Shown here piece by piece: positions 1-11,079 of a stretch of 64,000 nt of DNA. The notes below the pieces were generated by a model that was given only the letters and a program-made list of their open reading frames with translations, had not been told where the DNA came from and did no database searches. The position numbers were made by a program, and so were the translations under genes. The stretch comes from Vigna angularis. Lineage: Eukaryota > Streptophyta > Magnoliopsida > Fabales > Fabaceae. The stretch covers positions 30,622,371 to 30,686,370 of the forward strand of contig NC_068976.1 of the NCBI RefSeq assembly GCF_016808095.1, in the 5' to 3' direction. Within the stretch, counting starts at the first letter, position 1. Each line of letters begins with the position of its first letter.

Positions 1-36
1 GATGAGAAAAAGATAGAAAGAAAAGAAAAAGAAGAG

Positions 37-486
37 TTGAGTGAAAAAGATAAAAATGTAGAAAAAGAAAGAGAAGTGGTTGAGAGAGAAAAGAGAAAGA
101 AAATTTGTGTGAAGATTAAGAAAGTTAGTGAAAAAAGAGAAGAAAAAAAGAAAGTGAGAAAAAACAAAATTTGTGTGAAGATGAAGAAAGTGAGTGGAAA
201 TAGAGAAGCAAAAAAGAGAGAGAAAAGAAAAAGAGGACGAGAGGAGGAAAGAAATGATAATATAAAAAACCTTGTTCCTCATCCAAAGAAGTATCATAGG
301 AAGGAGAAGGAATTTGAGCGCTTTATGGAAATCTTAAAGAAATTGGAGAATAAAGTTCCTATGATTGAGACATTGAAACAGGTTCCTGGTTTTATCAAAT
401 TCTTGAAGAAATTCAGTAGAAAGAAGAAAAGAAAAAAAAAGGGAATATCCAGAAAGGGGAACACCAACATTGAAGATGGAAGTTGA
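37..486 (+). pseudogene. Athila-type gag C-terminal / gag-protease linker fragment
   Basis: The 149-residue ORF is mostly lysine, arginine and glutamate with two near-repeats around KICVKIKKVS and KICVKMKKVS (about residues 22 and 44). Its last 60 residues include FERFMEILKKLENKVPMIET, which resembles the conserved stretch (FLEVLKKL.INIPFAEAL) just before the protease of Athila gag-pol proteins. The protein ends at a stop soon after KKGISRKGN, where protease should follow, so gag is cut off and fused to the region downstream of pol. The true N-terminus probably lies left of the window. The lysine-rich part could also be low-complexity drift. Function by family: capsid/nucleocapsid precursor of the retroelement. 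Confidence 0.55.
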
Positions 487-504
487 GCTTTATTGGGTCA
501 AGCT

Positions 505-800
505 AATGACGTTAAAAGAGCGCTTACTGGGAGGCAACCTAGTGATTTAAGAACTTTTAATTTTTGTTCGGTGATGTAATTGTGAACTTTTGATATTTTT
601 GTTTTGTTTAGGTTATAAGTTTGTTACAGGGTATACATCCAATGATGGATGTTAGGTGGAAGAGTATCTACTGAAGGATACTATGTTGGTTGACACCTAC
701 TGATGGGTGTTGGTAAGAAAGATTTGAATCTACTGAAGGGTGCTGGAGGATTTTAGGTCAGGCTCGTGACATTAAAAAGGCGCTATCGGGGAGGCAACCA
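505..800 (+). repeat. Two copies of the GGGAGGCAACC motif of Athila-like elements
   Basis: Near 511-542 and 768-798 the sequence repeats a block reading roughly GACRTTAAAARRGCGCTWNYGGGGAGGCAACC. The motif is common in plant Athila elements downstream of integrase. Between the two copies lies a degenerate repeat of CTACTGAAGGRT. No protein is readable here. Confidence 0.5.
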
Positions 801-1748
801 AGTTGATTGAATTTATATTTGTTTTTTGTTTTGATATTTCTCTAGTTGCATTATAGGGATTGAATGTTTGCGAGATCTGAGAGACTAAATGCATTGAGTA
901 AGTGAGAGGCATTGGTAAAGGACACCTAGGGCAAGCTAGGAAGAAGGAGACTTGGTGCCGCAAATGTCGCTCAGCGCTAATTACCGTTGAGCGCGAACGT
1001 TGCAGTTTTGCTGATTGGGCTTATTTTAATTGGGCTAATTTTAATTGGGCTTAGCGAGATTTAGCCCATTAAGTAATTTTTATACCCTAGGGTACGTCTT
1101 GGCCGCCACTTTCAGATCTCCCTCTTCCCACACACTCTCAAGCACTCTCCAAAGAGTTCTCTCTACTTTTCCCTTCTTCCCCCTTCATAAAATCTCTCTT
1201 TAAACCACTTTTGCATCAAGTTTCTATTCAAGTTTGGGGTTTGCTGAGAGCATTGTTGTTAGGGGTTCATTTTTTCACATTCCTAGAGCATTCTACACAT
1301 ATTCAACATCTCCACCCAAGTAAGTATAAGCATTTTACATTCTAGGGTTTTTGAAAGCATGAATAGGTATGAACATGGTTGTCTAAGCATGATTCTTGAG
1401 GGATTTTGATTTTTACGCATGATTAGATGAAATAATCACTGTTTGGACCGATTAAATTGCTTGATTTGGGTTTGGAACTAGGAAGAATGCATGTGGGTGG
1501 AGATTAGAAGCATTTTTGGGTGATTTTGAAAAATCTGTAGAATCGTCGCTCAGTAGAAATTTCCCCTGAGCGCGATTTCTGCAAAATGGTGTTTTGAGTC
1601 TGTTTTGCTTACTGGTTCTTTGCAGAGGTTGCGCTGAGGGGTTTTGTTTGCCCTCAACGGTGATAGGAATGGTTTTAAGGAGTTGTTTGTGGTTTACTAA
1701 TGCTTAACAATGTGTCTTCTAGTTTTGTGAATTATGTTTGATGTAGGG
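801..1748 (+). other. Noncoding leader of the env-like ORF with a candidate intron
   Basis: No ORF is supported. A CT-rich stretch (1110-1320) ends in CACCCAAG followed by GTAAGTATAAG-like sequence (donor near 1321). A candidate acceptor GATGTAG lies just before the env-like ATG at 1749, so a spliced env-type message with an intron of about 425 nt is plausible. Motifs of the GCGCTCAGCGC type occur near 967-996 and 1545-1640. Confidence 0.4.
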
Positions 1749-2971
1749 ATGGCCTCCTCATTGGGTAAAAGAATCAAGACTATAGGATCCAAGAGGAAGG
1801 ATAAAGAACCAGAACGCTCATATTCCAACAAGTTCCTTTCCCACAAGCATGAGCGCCATTTCAATATTGTCCAAGATAGAAGGCTATTGATGGAAAGGAA
1901 GGTTGGGTTGATACTTCATTTTGCTACACGGTTTGGAGAGCATTTGGAGAACAGGAATTTGGAGAGACTAGCCACTTATCCTACACCAACTAACATAGCA
2001 GTGGTAAAAGAGTTCTACACTAATGCCAGGCAGTTGGGTAAGTATCCCACTGAGGAATATTTGAGCTAAGTTAGAGGACACACCATTCGGTATGATCCTA
2101 ATGCCATTAACAGGTTCTTAAATACAGAATGGGCTGGTGAGCAGTGTTAGTTTGCTCTAGGTATGGAAGAAGGAGCAGACTTTGTTGATGTGAAGAGTGT
2201 GCTTTGTGTGCCTGGAGGGCACTTTCAGAGAAATAGGAATGGTGTTGTTGTGAATATCAGGAGAGTTGATCTGACTCCTTTAGCAAAGTACTAGATAACA
2301 TTCTCTCATGCCAACATCCAGCCTTGTTCACATGCCTCTGATATTACTATTAGCATGGCTCTTCTTCTGTAATGTGTGCTAAGAGGGATGAGCATTAACA
2401 TTGGACATGTCATAGCCAATGAGATACAGGTGTATGCTAATACTATGAACAACAAGGCACCTTTGGGGCATCCTTCTTTAATTACACACCTTTGGGAGCT
2501 AGCTAGAGTGAATATTTCTACACTGCCATTGGAGAGGCCTAGGAAAGAAATTGATGAGGCCTACTATAGGCAGTATTGTGGCAGAGATGAGGCAGCTCAG
2601 CCAGTACCACCACGTCATCCTCATAGTGGGAGAGGACCACCACAAGCACCTGCATAGCCTCATGATGTAGAGCCTTTTCAGATGAGGGACATGTATATGT
2701 CTTCTATGGAGGACAGGTTGCAATCTATCCACAAAGGGCAGTTGGCCACAACAAAGATGATCATTGGGATGTATGATACACCCCCAGGACATCTCGGTGG
2801 ACCATGGATGAATTCAATTATGTGGTGGCATGGCCAGAGGATCAAGCACATGCCAGTGGAGCTAGAGCAGCTGAAGCTCCAGCTATGGATAATGATGAGG
2901 ATGAAGAGGATGACTTTGAAGATGCTGAAGAAGAAGGAGAGGAGGAAGATTCGGATGATAGCATGGGTTGA
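1749..2971 (+). pseudogene. Env-like third ORF ('putative plant transposon protein' family) of Athila-type element
   Basis: Translation from ATG 1749 gives a protein with NLERLATYPTPTNIAVVKEF (about residues 75-94), a signature I recognise from the plant transposon protein domain encoded downstream of pol in legume Athila/Calypso elements. The frame continues past stops at 2067 (TAA), about 2149 and 2293 (TAG), 2370 (TAA) and 2655 (TAG), most explicable as CAG, CAA or TGG changed by a transition. A frameshift near 2795 moves the reading into a strongly acidic C-terminus (DNDEDEEDDFEDAEEEGEEE) ending at TGA 2969-2971. Function in the family is unproven; it has been compared with retroviral envelope by position. 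Here it is a pseudogene. Confidence 0.65.
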
Positions 2972-4257
2972 TGAGGAGTTGAGATAGCATCTACTGATGG
3001 ATGTTATTACCTCTAGAGTAGGATTTTTTCTATCTTTTGTTTTGTACTGTTGAACTTATTTGCTTCTGTTTTTAGAATAGGTTGTGATGTACTCAGTGTG
3101 AAACTTTATCTGCTATGATGGTTTGCTTGTGATTTATGCATGATGAGTATTGCTTGATGATGCTTGGATATTGATTGATGTTGAGATTGTGCACTAAATG
3201 CTGATATACAGGTGGTCGTTCACAAGCTATGTGAACAGATGCATGATGTTGTGATTGTGATTATGATGCTAAGTAGGATGTGTATGTGGAATGTTGAATG
3301 AGCCTATGTGTGAGGTTTTGAACTCTAGAGTTTTTGTGATTGATTGTTATTACATTGAAACCATGAATGACTTTGCCCATATTTCTATGATTGAATCACT
3401 TGCTTGTATGTGTCATATGATCAAGGCCATTTGTTGGTAACCCTTTTTAGCCAAATGCATGATTTTAGCCCAATAAAAGAGAACACAATGTGTTCTATCC
3501 TTTGAACCTTTAGCCTTGAATATGATGTGAGAACCCTTTTTGAAAATCTCTACCTTGAGTTGAGTTGAGAATATCTTGTAGTATTGATAAAGGTTCAAGT
3601 TTAGGGTGGTTGGGAAGTCTAAAAAGGGAAAACAACAAGCATTGAGCTAAGCATGTGAAAAGCAAAATAAAAAGGAAAGAAAAGAAAGAAAAAGAAAAGC
3701 TCAATGCAAAGGAAAGTTGGGAATAAGTAACAATGGTTGTGTTTAGATGATTCTCTTAACTCAAGGATTTTGTGATCCAGAAAAACCAATTTTCTTCTTA
3801 GCCCAGCCACATTATAAGCCATAGAAAAGTCCTTGTGATGATGCTTGCTTGTGAGTGTGTTTAATTATGGTTAAATGGAAGGCAAAGTTGATTCATGTGA
3901 CATTGTGATAGTAGAGTGAATGAGTGACCTCTATATACACTTGTGTGATTGAGTGAGACACTTTATCTAGTGAGGAATAATTTCATGAGCACATGATTAC
4001 ATCTATGCTTAGTTAATTGATCATTCATGAGAATAGCATTTGTTGGATACTATGTGACTATGTGAACACCATAATGAGCTTGATTGAATCAAAGCATGTG
4101 TGCATCTTGACTGAATTCTTTTTGATGAGCTGATTTGAGTAATTACTTGTCTTGAAAGAAATAGTTTTTGAATGTGGTGAACCATTGTATGAATTGGTGG
4201 AAGACTGAGTTACATCTTGTTTTCTTGAAGACAAGCAAAGTTCTAAGTTTGGGGTTG
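2972..4257 (+). other. 3' noncoding region of Athila-type element with polypurine tract
   Basis: About 1.3 kb without a credible ORF, full of short TGATTG/GATGATG runs, as expected of the long noncoding 3' region of this lineage. It ends with AAGTTTGGGGTTG (4245-4257), immediately before the LTR start, so this is the polypurine tract that would prime plus-strand DNA. Confidence 0.55.
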
Positions 4258-5520
4258 TGATAACGGTTGAAAAACCGTTATTTTTATACTTAATTTTGAT
4301 ATTAAAAACAACCTTTATGACTTAGACACTACCTTGAAATCATGCTTTTGCTCAATTTTTGGAAATAAGAGAGTTGGATGGGTTTTATGCTTGGTTTTCC
4401 TTGTTTTGGCAGGAATTAAGATGAATTAGATGAAAGAAGTTGAAGTATTAAGGAGCTGGACTCAGGAAAGGAAGTAAAAAGTGCACAGAAGAAGAGCTGC
4501 AATCACCACTGAATGGAACTTTTAACGCTGAGCGGAATTTTGAAGCATCGCAGTCACCGCTGAGGGCCAAAACTGTAGATGAGCGTCATCATGAAGAGTC
4601 GCACTTACCACTGAGCGCCATTTAATTGGGCTTGGGCCTATTTTCTATAATTTTTCATAAACTATATAAGGTTTTGGTCGACCTAGGGTTGATATCTTTG
4701 GACAAAAAGAGGCGAAATCACACTTTCTTCACCCCTTGGAGGCGAATTTTGGATGCAAAAGCTCCTTTCTTCAAATTCTAGGGTTTTACCTTTCATTCTT
4801 TCATTATTTTTCATCTAGTTTCACCATGTCTATGATGAACTAAACCTCCATTGTTGTTGGGGAACCAATGTAATCCTTTGAAGCTCTCATGTATTGAATT
4901 GATTCTTGATTTTATAAGCTTTACTTCATTAATTGTTAGGGTTTTTCTTCTTTACTCTATGCATGCTTTGTTTAACTCATTCAATTCATTGATGTTATCT
5001 ATATGGACACATATAGGTAAATCTAGAACTAGGAAAATTCTTCCAGAAGCAATATTACCTAGACATAGGAATAGGAGGATCGGTTGCCTTTAAGCTTCTG
5101 TGCGAATGTAATGCATGAATAATTGCTAGGGAGACAAGACATTGTAAACTAGTGATTAGGAGTAGGATTTCTTCACCGAGACATTGGGTTTAAGGTAAAT
5201 TAGAAAGTGGCATTAACATTAATGAAGAAAGATGAATTCTTGAATACATAAGAGTGGATAGGATGAGTTGGAAACCTCAACAACATAATAATTCATATTT
5301 TACATCAATCACCTTCGCATCTTTCAATCCAATTGATCAACACATGCATTCATATTTATTTTTTAGTATTTGCATTTAAACCTAAAAGAATTTGTTTTCA
5401 AGTCTTATTTAATCAAGAAATTACATAACTGTCTAGGTCGTGAGTCCTTTGAGAAACGATACTTGGTCTAACCATTTTATTATTACTTGATATGATTCGG
5501 ACACTTGTCGAGTGTTAACA
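4258..5520 (+). repeat. LTR of Athila-type element (3' LTR, plus orientation)
   Basis: Starts TGATAACGG with a short inverted repeat (AACGGTTGAAAAACCGTTA, 4261-4280) and ends GAGTGTTAACA at 5520. It contains a TATA-like box CTATATAAGG (4662-4671), GCGCTGAGCG-type motifs (4526-4620) and, further in, blocks shared in inverted orientation with 5669-6700. Length about 1.26 kb fits the lineage. Confidence 0.7.
4663..4669 (+). promoter_or_regulatory. TATA box of Athila-type LTR
   Basis: TATATAA in the middle of the LTR, followed within 15 bases by GGTCGACCTAGGGTT. Position within the LTR is where the U3/R boundary is expected. No transcript evidence. Confidence 0.5.
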
Positions 5521-5668
5521 CATACACGAGAAAACAAAACCCTAAAAAGCACTTTTAAAACAAACAAAACAAAAATACACTAAAATAAAAAATTCAAATC
5601 AAAAGTAATCAATAATCACACGAATAGAATAGTTAAACCACGAGTCCCCGGCAACGGCGCCAAAAACT
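5521..5668 (-). other. Leader and tRNA-Asp primer-binding site of an Athila-type element (minus strand)
   Basis: The plus strand at 5645-5662 equals the 3' end of plant tRNA-Asp (TCCCCGGCAACGGCGCCA), so on the minus strand it is a perfect 18-nt primer-binding site, six bases from the LTR that starts at 5669. The remaining part to 5521 is the A-rich 5' leader. No gag follows: the leader abuts the oppositely oriented LTR that ends at 5520. Confidence 0.75.
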
Positions 5669-6700
5669 TGTTAACACTTCAGCAAGTGTACCGAATCGTA
5701 TCAAGTAATAATAAATGTTAAAACCAAGTATCATTTCTCTAGAGACTCACGACCTAGACATTCATGTGGTTTCTTGATTAATTAAGACTTGTAAACAAAA
5801 TCATGGTGTTTATAATGCAAAAAATAAATATGAATGCAAGTGTTCATCAATTGACTTGAAGAATGCACAGGTGATTGATATAAAATATGGAATGATTATG
5901 TTGTTGGGGTTTTCGACTTATCCTATCCACTCTCATGTATTTATGAATTCATTTTCTTCATTAATGTTAATGTCACTTTCTAATTTACCTTAAACCCGAT
6001 GAGTCGGTGAAGAAAGCCTACTCTTAATTACTAGTTCATAATGTCTTATATCCCTAGTAATTAATTATGCATTACATTCGCACAGAAGCTTAAAGGCAAC
6101 CAACCCTCTTATCCCTATGTCTAGGTAATATTGCTTTTGGGAGAATTTCCCCAGTTCTAGATTTTCCCATATGTGTCCATATTGACAAAATCAATAATCA
6201 TGCAATTGAATGAATTAAACAAAGCATGCATAGAGTATAGATGAAAAAACCTAACAATTAATGAAGTAAAGCATTTAAAATATAAATCAATTTAATACAT
6301 GAGAGTTTCAAATGATTTCATTGTTTCCCCAACAACAATGGAGGTTTAATTCACCATACACATGGTGAAACTAGATGAAAATATGGAAAAGAATGAAAGA
6401 TAAAACCCTAAAAGTTGAAGATCGGAATCCAAAATCCGCCTCCAAGGGGTGAAAGAAGTGTGTTTTCGCCTCTTTCTAGCAAAAGATATGAACCCTAAAT
6501 TGTCCAAACCCTTAAATAAAGTGCAGAAAAAGTCGAAGCCTGCGAGACTGGCGCTCAGCGCCCTACTTATGGCGCTCAGCGGTGGCGCCTAGGCGTGAAA
6601 CATTTGTTGCACTTCCAGACTGGCGCTCAGCAGTGGCGCCCAAGCGTGAAACAGTGGTTGCACTTCTAGATTGGTGCTCAGCACCCCCAAATGACGCCCA
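5669..6700 (-). repeat. Athila-type LTR fragment, minus orientation
   Basis: Reads on the minus strand to TGTTAACA next to the primer site. Blocks such as the GTTGTTGGGG / AATCCTT region and AAGCTTAAAGGCAACC match the plus LTR at 4258-5520 in inverted orientation. GCGCTCAGCG motifs lie at 6550-6625. The expected TGATAACGG terminus is not found at the right side, so the LTR is truncated near 6700. Confidence 0.65.
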
Positions 6701-7183
6701 ACGCTATCACTTCCTTGCATCCCTCAGTAGATGTTGTCTTGCGTACTCTCTTGAATAAGGAGCCTTAATCTCAATAACTCCATTATCTTTAATATCTTTA
6801 TTCACCCAAAACTTGTTCTTGAATTTCACTAGTTTGCCAAGGTAGGGTTCATTATTTTCATGCATAGTGTTTTGATGAACTAGTTTCTCTTCATTATCTG
6901 CCTTCTTCATCTACTATTGGTTGTCTTCTCTAGTTCCAAACCTAAACAGAAAGATTCTGACAATCTTGTGCTCCTAGTACAAATTTTCATATTCCATTCT
7001 GCATACACTAAAGAACACTGCACTAGAGCACCCAATTAGCGCTAACAAATAAAAAAGATAAAATAAAAGATAAAAAGATAAAATAAAAGATAAAAAGATA
7101 AAAAGATAAAAAGATAAAAATATAAAATTAAAGATAAAGTCTAATTGGTTAAGAATCACACAAAAGTATAGTTTAACCATGAG
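6701..7183 (-). other. Internal fragment between two Athila-type LTR pieces
   Basis: A 67-codon minus ORF lies at 6707-6910 (contains GKLVKFKNKFWVNKDIKD). I do not recognise it with confidence. A tandem run of GATAAAA / GATAAAATAAAA units fills 7044-7134. The segment lies downstream of the degraded primer site at 7184 on the minus strand, so it is probably the leader and start of the internal region of the second minus-strand element. Confidence 0.35.
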
Positions 7184-8124
7184 TCCCCAGCAATGGTGCC
7201 AAAAACTTATTAAGATGTCGGCAAGTGTACCGAATCATATCAAGTAATATAAAATAGTAAGACCAAGTATCGTATCCCAGAAGACTCACGTCACTAAACA
7301 TTCATGTAATCATTTAACTAATTAAGACTTAAGAACAATTTTAGGGGTTTTTGAATGCAAATGCCATAAAAATAAACATGAATGCAATTTCATCAATTGA
7401 GACTAAACACAAGAGTGAATGGATGATGTTGATAATATGAGATGATAATGTTGTTGGGGTTTAGATTTCATCGTCCTTACTCCCATGCATATAAGAATTC
7501 ATCTTCTTCATTCAATTGTTAACGTCACTCTCTAAATTACTTAAAACCTGATCCCTCGGGGATGAAAGCTTATCCTTAATTACTAGACCACAATTCCTTG
7601 CAACCCTAATAATTAATTTTGCATTACGATTAGGTGCTTAAGATGACCAATCCTCATCCCCAACCCTGGGAAATATTGCTCTTGGGAGAAATTCCCTAGA
7701 TCGTGATTCGTTACATATCTCCCAATACTCAGACAAACCATAAAATATAAGAATTTAGCAAAGGAGAAAATCCCTAACAATTAATGAAAGAAGCATATAA
7801 TATTTCAAAACAAATTCAAATACATCAGAGTTTAGAGGTTACATCTTCCCCAACAACAAAAAAGTTTAGTTCCCCATCGTCACAGAGAAACTAGATGAAC
7901 AATGGAATGAAAGAGATAGAAAAACCCTAGAAACTGAAGAGGAGAGCTCCCACATCCCCAAATCTGCCTCCAAGGGGCGAAAAATGTGTTTCTGTGCTCA
8001 AGCCATCAAGAGATACAATCCCTAGGACGTCGAAGTTCTTAAAGAGATCAAAAAAATAACATAAAACGAGTCCAAGCCCAACACGCTGGCGCTCAGCGCC
8101 CCTACTTAGGGCGCCCAGGCGAAA
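7184..8124 (-). repeat. Second Athila-type LTR, minus orientation, with decayed tRNA-Asp primer site
   Basis: 7184-7201 differs from the tRNA-Asp match at 5645-5662 by three transitions (G to A once, C to T twice). From about 7208 the sequence follows the 5669-6700 LTR (AGTGTACCGAATCATATCAAGTAAT, GTTGTTGGGG, CCTCCAAGGGG). It is cut at about 8125 by the CCTCGGTT element. Confidence 0.6.
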
Positions 8125-8126
8125 CT

Positions 8127-9131
8127 ACGAGAAAACTGGTTTATAACTACGGTTACAGAACCGAGGTATATTCAAGTTAGGTAAAAAGTCTAGACTTTTG
8201 ACCTCGGTTCAAAAACCGAAGTAAATAACTTATGATTATTGTCTCGGTTCTAGTTTGAACCAAGGCTGTAAACCCTTAAAAATAATTAATTTAAGGGTCT
8301 AGGACCTCGGTTGGGGTCCAGAACAGCTGTCTAAAGTATGTTTTTTTTAAAAAAATATTATTCGTTTATGTAAGCATTCCATACAATATATACAAGAACA
8401 CAAACCCAGAAACAAACCATTAATCTGAAGTTTAAAAATTATTTGCATTGCAAATCTTAAAAAGACTCTAACTTTCACTTCGATTAATCGTTTTCTATTT
8501 TTACAAAAAAAAATGTTTTTTTTTCAAACTTTGCAAAACGAAACATCAAAAACTTAAAATGAAACTAACCTTGAATGTCGAAGGTGGCTTCTATGCTGAA
8601 ACAAAACGAAATAAACATCCAAAGAGCACATATACACAAAAATAATTGGTAAAAATGAAAGACATAGAGAAACAATTAATCAATGAAAACCGAAAGAAAA
8701 AAATAAAAGAAATTAAAGATAATAGTCTGGAAGGCGTGGAGAGAGCAGCAGCGGCGCAAAGGAGTTTACAAATGTTTCAAATGTGCAAGAGACTCGTTTA
8801 ACCCTAAAAACATGTTATTACCTCGGTTATCTTTTTAACCGAGGCAATAAGGGTCTATGGCCTCGGTTCTATAAAGAACCGCTGCCTAAACCCGCTCAAA
8901 AAAATAAAAAACAAAATTCAGTTTTTTATGCCTCGGTTCTCTAAATAACAAAGGCATATACCTTTGTGCGATAATTACAAAAGTGTCACTGTGCCAATTT
9001 TAGACATCGGTTCTTTTTGAATCGAGACATATACGTTTGCAATAATTATAAAAATGTCACCGCACCATTTTTTGCTTCGGTTACAACTAAACCGGAATCA
9101 AATATGCAAGTTAAAATCCTTATTTTTTACT
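8127..9131. mobile_element. Non-autonomous TIR element rich in CCTCGGTT / AACCGAGG hairpins
   Basis: The two ends hold many copies of CCTCGGTT and its complement, often as short palindromes (for example 8817-8850 and 8866-8885). The outer ends resemble an eroded CACTA terminus: CTACGAGAAAACTGG on the left and, on the complement of the right end, CTAGTAAAAAATAAGG. The centre is A-rich without an ORF. A three-base target duplication could not be verified. A related copy lies at 43655-44780. Confidence 0.5.
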
Positions 9132-9450
9132 AGTATGTCAAACAATTGTTGATACAAAGGTTTACACTTAGATTTTGCTATAATTTTGTTTGTATTATAT
9201 TCTGGTCAATGTTTTTATCATTTAATATCTTGCTTTTTTTTTTGGCACCAAAACATTCATTTCCACAATATCCTTTAAATATTTAATTTCTTAATTTAAA
9301 TTCCTCAAATTTAATTATATTTTTCTTTCTTGAATAGTTAATTTTTATTTAGTTATTAACTATGATTTCTAACAATTCTTTTTTTAAAAAGTATTAAAAT
9401 ATAAATACTAAATTAATTATAAGATATAAAACATGAGTATTTGGGTATTA
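9132..9450. other. AT-rich spacer without recognised features
   Basis: Homopolymer runs and AT-rich sequence only. No ORF, repeat or RNA gene could be supported. Confidence 0.5.
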
Positions 9451-9458
9451 CTTTTAAC

Positions 9459-10012
9459 TAGAGCTGTCAAAATGGACCACCCGGCCCGGCCCACCACAGG
9501 TTGGTCACTTAGTGAGCCAACCCAACCCGGCTTATTTATTAGCGAGCCAGAAAAATTTGAACCCGGCTCGACCCACCACGGGTTGGTGGGTAAATGGGTT
9601 GGCTCACTGGCTCACTTAATTACAATTTTTTTTTAAATAAGAAAAATTACAAACTTTCTATAATACAAATCTAAACAAATTTCACTCCCAAATTTCACTT
9701 CCAAATTTCATTTCCAACATGGGTGTTTAATTAATTTTGAAAATAAGAAACTTAAATAATTTTTTCAAGCAAAAACAAAATAATAAATATTTTTTATAAA
9801 ATTAAAATTAGATTTTAATAAAATAAAATTAGGTAGGTAGGTTGGTGGGTCAACCCGGCCCACCACGATTCAACCCGCATGAGCCGGGTTTAAACGAGTC
9901 GGGTTGAAATCTGACTCGCATAAAAAAAATACAATTTTTTCTAACCCAATCCGATTCAAACCTGTGGTGGGCCGGGTTGACTCGCGGGTTGTGACCCATT
10001 TTGATAGCTCTA
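9459..10012. mobile_element. hAT-type MITE with perfect 8-bp target duplication
   Basis: The left end TAGAGCTGTCAAAATGG matches the complement of the right end TAGAGCTATCAAAATGG with one mismatch. The element is flanked by identical octamers CTTTTAAC at 9451-9458 and 10013-10020. Eight-base duplications are the hallmark of hAT transposition. Inside the ends are GC-rich repeats of the GGGCCGGGTT / AACCCGGCC type in inverted order, around an AT-rich centre (9620-9840). It encodes no transposase. Confidence 0.88.
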
Positions 10013-10020
10013 CTTTTAAC

Positions 10021-10475
10021 TAAGGGAGATTCTCTAGAACAAGGCTTACCGTACATGAAAAAAAAATGAGTATACCATTTTCACCATTTTTATTGAAATA
10101 AGTTTAAATATAATCAAATTTAATATATTTCACTCCATTTTTAATATATTTTATAGACTTTAATAAACTTAAAACCAACTACCTCAAGTAACTTATTTTT
10201 TTCTATAGGTGTTTTTAACAATTAAATGTTTTATGTCATCACATAATTAAAAAAAATTAATGACTACATAAATTGTGAGAACCTAAAAAAGTGTACTTCT
10301 AGGAGTGAGAATGCTTTAAAATATGGAGATTTTTTTATTTTATTGATAAAATACTTTTATATAAATGAAAAGGGTGAGTGTCTATTTGCATTGTTGAGCA
10401 TTCTATTTTGCGAATGCGTTGAGCGATAGCAAGACATTAGTGTAACTCTTGTATTAGAGGTCACCATTAGGTTTT
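10021..10475. other. AT-rich spacer, remnant of an older repeat at its right end
   Basis: Nothing coding. GCGTTGAGCG near 10420 is a motif that recurs in several LTR-like pieces of this window (see 13113-13640 and 43090-43250), suggesting that the solo LTR at 10481 landed inside an older retroelement fragment. Confidence 0.4.
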
Positions 10476-11079
10476 AGGGTTGATGAGTGCATATTTATGC
10501 CCACATTTATGCTTTAAAATTTAAATTTTTGATGGGATAATTTGCTTAAATGATTGATTTTAAGTGAATTTGTGATGATTGGAATTGTTGGGTTTGGGAA
10601 TTAAAGAGACGTAAAAAGTGAGTTTTAGCGCATAAAATATTCTTGGATGTTCTTACGTTTATTTGTGCAGCTGAAATTATAAGTTCTATTGGTCCAAATG
10701 GCAATTCAAGGCCCAAAATCAAGTTTTATTTGGAAGATAATGTACAAATGGGCCAAACAGGTAGACTTTACCCTTGCACCCCCTAAAATCCCTACATACA
10801 CTCCTATTTCTGAAATAGGCCAAAGACCAAGCCCAAACACTAAGCCTTTTCTACTACACCTCCCTAAGTTTCCTATACACACCCCTCCTAAACTAGACTC
10901 AACCTGATCATGCCACATGGCAATCTAATACCCACACATCTGACCATCAAGAAGGTGTCATGTCATTAATCCTCTACACACCAAATTAACCAATCAGTTG
11001 TTGCCACGTCACCACCCTTGACACATCATCATCTTCTCCAAACAGAAACCCTAATTTCATCATCCTAACCTAACCCTAG

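Larger units (their letters stand above)
1..5520 (+). mobile_element. 3' portion of an Athila-lineage Ty3/gypsy retrotransposon, internally deleted
   Basis: Seen: from left to right, a lysine-rich gag-end ORF, two copies of a GGGAGGCAACC-type motif, a leader, an env-like ORF, a 1.3-kb noncoding stretch, a polypurine-like tract and an LTR starting TGATAACGG. Known: this order, and the tRNA-Asp primer site found nearby, are typical of Athila/Calypso elements. No reverse transcriptase, RNase H or integrase lies between gag (ends 486) and the post-pol motif (about 513), so pol is missing. The 5' LTR is outside the window or lost. The element is defective; lineage assignment is from recognition, not a search. 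Confidence 0.72.

Noticed and set aside
5645..5662. Perfect match to the 3' end of tRNA-Asp as a possible tRNA gene
   Set aside because: Only 18 nt match and it adjoins an LTR. It is the complement of a primer-binding site, not a tRNA gene.
6707..6910. Minus ORF of 67 codons (EPYLGKLVKFKNKFWVNKDI)
   Set aside because: Considered as an integrase end or gag start of the Athila-type element, but the resemblance was too weak to call.
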